From positions 1-64,000 of the forward strand of contig JAGOSY010000017.1 of NCBI GenBank assembly GCA_018062085.1: a stretch of 64,000 nucleotides of DNA, written 5' to 3'. Each line of letters starts with the position of its first letter. The stretch's first letter is position 1. Of this stretch, positions 60,353 through 64,000 are shown piece after piece. Under the pieces are notes generated by a model that saw only the letters and a list, made by a program, of their open reading frames with translations, had not been told where the DNA came from and ran no database searches. The DNA comes from a bacterium (GTDB taxonomy: Bacteria > Cyanobacteriota > Vampirovibrionia > Obscuribacterales > Obscuribacteraceae). The position numbers and the translations under genes were made by a program.

Positions 60353-60396
60353 TGTGACTTTTGTCACTGCAGCGCTGGTGCGGCCTTGGCTATTAT
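60353..60396 (+). promoter_or_regulatory. Class-II Crp-like promoter
   Basis: TGTGACTTTTGTCACT (60353-60368, centre 60360.5) followed by TATTAT at 60391-60396. The hexamer starts 30.5 bp from the palindrome centre, as expected for an activator overlapping the -35 region. Predicted start of transcription near 60403, 65 nt ahead of the 60468 gene. Confidence 0.6.
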
Positions 60397-60423
60397 TTGC
60401 CCATGGTTTGCTGATAGCTCCAT

Positions 60424-60443
60424 TGTTTCGGTTGACCGAAACA
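60424..60443 (+). promoter_or_regulatory. Leader hairpin TGTTTCGG/CCGAAACA
   Basis: Perfect 8-bp stem with TTGA loop in the predicted 5' UTR of the 60468 gene. TGTTTCGGT also occurs at 60318-60328 upstream of the Crp-like site, so it may instead be an operator half-site pair. Confidence 0.4.
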
Positions 60444-60467
60444 TCTTTCTATATGAGGAATTAGACA

Positions 60468-60953
60468 ATGAGTGATATGAATCAGAGTGAAGGTTCTCGT
60501 CGCACCGATAAGATCGTAGAAGGCGTAAAGACTGGTGATGTGGCTAGTGTTGAAAAAACTCTAGCGGAGGTCAAACAAGATCAAGGGCTTTATATGGATA
60601 TCGTGGCTGCGAAGCTAGAGAATACATCTGGTCTTCCTTCACTTACGTTGACAGATTCTGATCGTGACGGTCATATTGAGCAGATAAAAGTTGGCGGTCC
60701 AAATCCAATGACTCTCTCTCTCGATGATGGTAAGTTGTCCGTGACGAGCGACGGGCAGAAGAGTATGTACGAGACCGCTGTTGATGCTGTTTCTAATGTT
60801 GCTGGTGACGCTTACAAAGGCTTAACTTCGACGCTCAAGGACGTTGCCCAAACGGGCTCAGAGTTACTAGACGGTATAGCCCGTGGTGGCACATCTGATA
60901 GCAACTCTAATCGTCAAATCAACAAGCAAATGCGCGATGCCGGTGCTGATTAG
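60468..60953 (+). CDS. Hypothetical protein under a Crp-like promoter
   Basis: 161 residues, hydrophilic, no signal peptide. Central beta stretch (LPSLTLTDSDRDGHIEQIKV, PMTLSLDDGKLSVTSDG) between helices; a DSDRDGHIE calcium-loop-like segment is present but lacks the full EF-hand pattern. Ends disordered. Unrecognised. Confidence 0.6.
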   Translation: MSDMNQSEGSRRTDKIVEGVKTGDVASVEKTLAEVKQDQGLYMDIVAAKLENTSGLPSLTLTDSDRDGHIEQIKVGGPNPMTLSLDDGKLSVTSDGQKSMYETAVDAVSNVAGDAYKGLTSTLKDVAQTGSELLDGIARGGTSDSNSNRQINKQMRDAGAD

Positions 60954-61102
60954 ATCGGCACGGAAGCGAGAAGCCTCGGGCGCTCATTGCTGAAGTGGCT
61001 CGTCGTCAAGCTTTTACTCGAACTCTGTTTGTATTTAGCTAGGACTTGGCCTCATCGTGTCAGCTCCAAAATTTTCAAATCACGTGGCGAATAGGCTTTT
61101 AC

Positions 61103-63058
61103 TCACTGTTTGCTGCGCGAGGCTGAGTCAGAAAGGTGATTCGTCGGTGACTGAGCGTGCTCTCGCGCGTTGCGAATATGCTGATATGGTACGTAAAAAG
61201 AACCGCCGCCTTTACCGTCAGGCATCATACCTGCTGCCACTGAGTAGGAAGCAGCCTCTCTTGTAGGTACATCGACGTATAGAACCTTGCCGTTAGCACC
61301 AGCATAGTCAAGCGCTGTGTCTTTGTAGTCGCTATAATACTTACCATCAGCTTTGCGTCGCTCGACTAATTTAAGCAACTCGGCATGGCCTTTGGCGTCT
61401 ATATTGGGGTCCATAAGCAGTTCATCAAGCCTGCGGCCTTCTTGTTGATTAAGAGGCACCTTAAACTCGCCTTCCAATCCTTTGTCGGTAACCCCTCGAT
61501 AGAGCCTTGTGTGCCCCGGTGGGATAGGTGCCTCGACTTTATCTACTATTCCTTCTGGCCAATGTTTAGGTGGTAAAACTTGTTTGCCGGCTAAATCAGT
61601 CGCTACATTTGTTTGACTGGCAGCTGCAACTTTGTCAGAAGTAAGAGTTAAGCTATCGTTGGCGGTGCTAGCAGCATTTGGTTTGGGCGGAGTGGTATCT
61701 CCTGCCATTGCCCTAATTAGTTCAGCCCGATGTGCTGGGGGGAGATCCATTATTTCTTTTGGCAAACTTCGGTCAAGTAGGGCGCTATTGGCTGGCAGCT
61801 GTTGACCTTCTACGTATGTTCTTACTGCTGTGCTCTTAAGAGTGCCTGGTGGCAGATCTCTTATGGCCGCTGGTAAATGAGTGTCAACGAGAGCTTTGCT
61901 GCCAGCGCTTGTAGCAGAACTGGCGGCAGTTGCCTCAGCAGCTGGTGGGTCGACCATGTTGCGAATGGCTTCGGAGCGCGGTCGGCCCAAAGGCATTGCG
62001 GCAATTTCATCAGGAAGTTTTTTACCAAGATCAAATGGAGAGCTTGATTGTCCTATTTTAGTACTAGCTGCCGTGACTATTTCATCGGTGGCAGAACCAG
62101 TGAATTTCCCGATTGCCGAACTTGTGGTGCGAGCAATGGCTCCTTTCGCCAGACCGCCAATACCACCCGCTGCGAGGTCAACGGTTCCTGCACCAATTGC
62201 CTTTAGTTCCTTTTCGCTCTTCGCTCGTTCTTCGGCTGAGTGTTCATTGCCGTTGGCAACTACATCGGCAGCCTTGACCCAGTCGGCGGCTTTTTCGTAA
62301 AGCACATAAGCACCATATCCGACACCAGCAATTCCGGCGGCTACGATTACCTCTGGTGCTACAAGAGCTGCTGCGACCCCAGTCACCACGGCTGTGCCTG
62401 CGGCAATTACTGCTACTTTTACTGGGTGTTCAGTGATTTCTTCAACAGCGCCTGCTGCTACTGCATCTGCTACTGCTCCATAGCCGGTAGGAACATCCGC
62501 TTTTGCAGTAGTTGACTCAGTTGCAGAAGCTGGCGCCTTGGCTGGTTCGGCATCGGTCCCTGACGCAGATAGTGGTGGTTTAACTGGTGCCGCATCTGTG
62601 TCAGGCGTAGAAACTGGGGCCTTGAATTGTGTAGTATCAGACTCGGGTGCAGAGACAGGTGCCTTTGCTTCTGGTTTTGCTTCTGCTTTTGAATCTTGTT
62701 CGGGTTTGGGAGTTTCCTTTTGTTCAGCGACGGCGGGCTTATTAGCTTTATTGTCGGGCTGCTGAGCGAAGATAGGTGGAAGATCGAGGTAATCTCCTTT
62801 TGCTGAAGTTGGATGAATAGTGCCGTCACGTGCCACTTTGCCAGGGTTTTCTTTCTTGATGTCATCGATGGTTTGATTTATTTGATGTGATTTTGCTTTC
62901 TTGTCTGGGCTCTGGTGTGTTACCGCATCGTGCGCTATTTGCCACAGACAATCTCCGTTTTGGACCTCAACTCGTGCGCCTTTGTCATCGATGTGAACCT
63001 TGGTTTTGTTCCAGGTCTCAACTTGCGTTGATTCGCGATCGAAACTCTCTCTTGGCAT
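61103..63058 (-). CDS. LysM-containing toxin-like protein, ART-like C-terminus
   Basis: 651 residues from ATG 63058 (GAGGAA 6 nt upstream). Order: LysM-like motif (VQNGDCLWQIAHDAV ... IKKENPGKV, about 33-90); Ala/Pro/Lys/Glu linker; a hydrophobic Gly/Ala patch (about 212-250, VAVIAAGTAVVTGVAAALVA); three repeats of LPxxIxxxPxxxxxxAIR type (LPDEIAAMP, LPAAIRDLP, LPKEIMDLP); and a C-terminal ~120 residues with TRLYRGVTDKG, YYSDYKDTALDYAG and GKVLYVDVP, resembling ADP-ribosyltransferase toxins. A Crp-like site lies about 95 bp upstream. No immunity gene recognised. Confidence 0.6.
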   Translation of the reverse strand: MPRESFDRESTQVETWNKTKVHIDDKGARVEVQNGDCLWQIAHDAVTHQSPDKKAKSHQINQTIDDIKKENPGKVARDGTIHPTSAKGDYLDLPPIFAQQPDNKANKPAVAEQKETPKPEQDSKAEAKPEAKAPVSAPESDTTQFKAPVSTPDTDAAPVKPPLSASGTDAEPAKAPASATESTTAKADVPTGYGAVADAVAAGAVEEITEHPVKVAVIAAGTAVVTGVAAALVAPEVIVAAGIAGVGYGAYVLYEKAADWVKAADVVANGNEHSAEERAKSEKELKAIGAGTVDLAAGGIGGLAKGAIARTTSSAIGKFTGSATDEIVTAASTKIGQSSSPFDLGKKLPDEIAAMPLGRPRSEAIRNMVDPPAAEATAASSATSAGSKALVDTHLPAAIRDLPPGTLKSTAVRTYVEGQQLPANSALLDRSLPKEIMDLPPAHRAELIRAMAGDTTPPKPNAASTANDSLTLTSDKVAAASQTNVATDLAGKQVLPPKHWPEGIVDKVEAPIPPGHTRLYRGVTDKGLEGEFKVPLNQQEGRRLDELLMDPNIDAKGHAELLKLVERRKADGKYYSDYKDTALDYAGANGKVLYVDVPTREAASYSVAAGMMPDGKGGGSFYVPYQHIRNAREHAQSPTNHLSDSASRSKQ

Positions 63059-63124
63059 AACCACTTCCTCAGCGACAACAGTCTGGAGTTGCTCACGGTG
63101 CTTCCGATTTGCAGCCGGTAAGTG

Positions 63125-63168
63125 ATTATTGATTTTTCGTTACATGCAGGGAAGTGACGATCGTCACA
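63125..63168 (-). promoter_or_regulatory. Class-II Crp-like promoter of the LysM/ART gene
   Basis: AGTGACGATCGTCACA (63153-63168, centre 63160.5). On the minus strand AATAAT (63130 to 63125) begins 30.5 bp from the centre, identical to the spacing at 60.4 kb. Confidence 0.55.
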
Positions 63169-63298
63169 ATGTGACTTAAGCCGAAATTTTTGCTTGCCAC
63201 CCTTGGGTGGTTCTGTTAAGCTCGGGAAGTAAGGTTGGAAATTACACCAATCGAATTTGACCCGTCGCAAGACAACTTGTCGGATTAATCGCACTGAA

Positions 63299-63358
63299 AT
63301 GACTGCCCGTAACGCCTACAGCTATTACTACTATACCTACTCCCTCGGGGTCGGCTAG
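63299..63358 (+). promoter_or_regulatory. Tyrosine-rich leader peptide (candidate attenuator)
   Basis: A 19-codon frame, ATG 63299 to TAG 63356, reads MTARNAYSYYYYTYSLGVG: six tyrosines, four in a row. It ends 35 nt before a strong intrinsic terminator, which is 42 nt ahead of the next gene. This is the plan of amino-acid attenuators such as trp and his leaders, here tuned to tyrosyl-tRNA. The ribosome site is weak (no clear Shine-Dalgarno before ATG), which is the main caveat. Confidence 0.55.
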
Positions 63359-63393
63359 TTGGCGTTGTCATAAAAGTCTAGAACTTATGAACA

Positions 63394-63428
63394 AAAAGCC
63401 TTCTCGTCGATCGAGAGGGCTTTTTTTT
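63394..63428 (+). terminator. Strong intrinsic terminator (attenuator)
   Basis: AAAAGCCTTCTCG (63394-63406) pairs with CGAGAGGGCTTTT (63412-63424), 13 bp with one G-U pair, 5-nt loop, T-run through 63428. No annotated gene ends upstream on this strand, so it most likely controls read-through from a leader into the gene at 63471. Confidence 0.88.
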
Positions 63429-63470
63429 AATTTCCCAAAATTCAAAATCATCAAAAAGGACCTAACAATC

Positions 63471-64000
63471 ATGCTTCAAGAACTAGAGACCATCTCAATA
63501 CTAGGCAGACCAGCCGCTACGCTGAGTCTTGTGCCAGAGCTAGCTGCGGAGACTATCAGCCCCGTGGCTGCTGCGGCACCGGCGGACGCATGTATCACCC
63601 CTGCGTCTGAGGCCGCCCTAGCCGCTTTCAAGACACGCGTTGACGACTTGATTGGCAGTCACCCCATCGTCAACTCTAATCAATTTACTTCGTGGTTTAG
63701 CCAGGGCGACGCAAGCCCAGAACAGTTGCGCCAATTCACAGTGCAGTTCTCTGTCTTCAGCCATCTCTTCATTGAAGCGCAATTGCGTAAGTGCATTAAT
63801 GCCGTTGATTTGGCCAGCTACAGAGCGAGCAAAGAAATTTTGATGAATGAGCTAGGAGTGATGTTCACTGCCGATGGCTCAATTGATAATGGTCGCTTTC
63901 GCTTTACCGCTGCCCATTTCGAGTGGTTAGCTGAGTTTGCTAGCCACCTGGGCCTAGAGTTTAATCAAATTGGCAAACGCAAGCACGGCATCGCCTCTAC
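63471..64000 (+). CDS. Heme-oxygenase-like (TenA/CADD-type) protein, partial
   Basis: First ~176 residues; continues beyond the window. AAGGA lies 10 nt upstream of ATG. After a ~50-residue Ala/Pro-rich N-terminus the helical pattern HPIVNSNQFTSWFSQGDASP, then QLRQFTVQFSVFSHLFIEAQ, KEILMNELG and HFEWLAEFASHLGL fits the iron-containing redox enzyme / heme-oxygenase-like diiron oxidase superfamily. Metal ligands cannot be completed because the end is missing. Likely controlled by the tyrosine-rich leader. Confidence 0.6.
   Translation, partial: MLQELETISILGRPAATLSLVPELAAETISPVAAAAPADACITPASEAALAAFKTRVDDLIGSHPIVNSNQFTSWFSQGDASPEQLRQFTVQFSVFSHLFIEAQLRKCINAVDLASYRASKEILMNELGVMFTADGSIDNGRFRFTAAHFEWLAEFASHLGLEFNQIGKRKHGIAS

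Overview
The window looks like chromosomal DNA of a free-living or host-associated, Gram-negative-type bacterium with unusually heavy investment in signalling and secreted proteins. It encodes four Hanks-type Ser/Thr kinases, three sensor histidine kinases, three response regulators and several exported TPR proteins, and it carries an IS66 scar. This mix, with a cellulose-synthase-like enzyme next to an HlyD adaptor, resembles Melainabacteria/Vampirovibrionia (Obscuribacterales-like relatives of cyanobacteria). That assignment is inference only: no rRNA or universal marker gene lies in the window.

Layout. 0.2-11.4 kb: a small ClpX-type zinc-finger protein, an Abi/HEPN protein, a probable type-44 polymorphic toxin with an ABM-VOC fusion downstream, two tandem membrane kinases with LRR-like tails, an S41 peptidase, an exported lipocalin-like protein, and a LigB-type dioxygenase broken by an internal deletion. 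11.6-17.3 kb: a tight operon taking urate to ureidoglycolate and urea (uox-allB-alc-uraD-uraH), ending in a CitE/HpcH-like lyase. 17.3-32.2 kb: TPR proteins, homoserine kinase, an RDD-domain kinase, an OmpR-type two-component pair, an orphan histidine kinase with a damaged G1 box, and a papain-like protease with a 9-unit PPAPPEV linker. 32.4-39.7 kb: a LuxR-type regulator with a defective receiver, small genes, and a polysaccharide synthase/HlyD cluster. 39.8-48.8 kb: an island of about 18 small, tightly packed, mostly unrecognisable genes with internal paralogy, two chagasin-type cysteine-protease inhibitors, a curlin-like mini-protein and a duplicated two-hairpin element. 49-64 kb: two paralogous KFTFD-motif proteins, a TPR protein, a TadG-like protein, a zinc-finger/TPR kinase, an IS66 remnant that truncates a TPR gene, a NarL-type two-component pair, a LysM/ART-like toxin candidate, and a heme-oxygenase-like gene cut by the window edge.

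The most interesting signals are regulatory. The palindrome TGAC-N4-GTCA, the core of a Crp/Fnr-type TGTGA-N6-TCACA site, occurs nine times, almost always between genes. At three promoters (60.35, 63.16 and, degenerate, 48.98 kb) it sits at the same distance from a -10 box. At 63.3 kb a 19-residue leader peptide with six tyrosines (four consecutive) lies 35 nt ahead of a strong intrinsic terminator and then a heme-oxygenase-like oxidase gene. That is the architecture of a tyrosine-sensing transcription attenuator.
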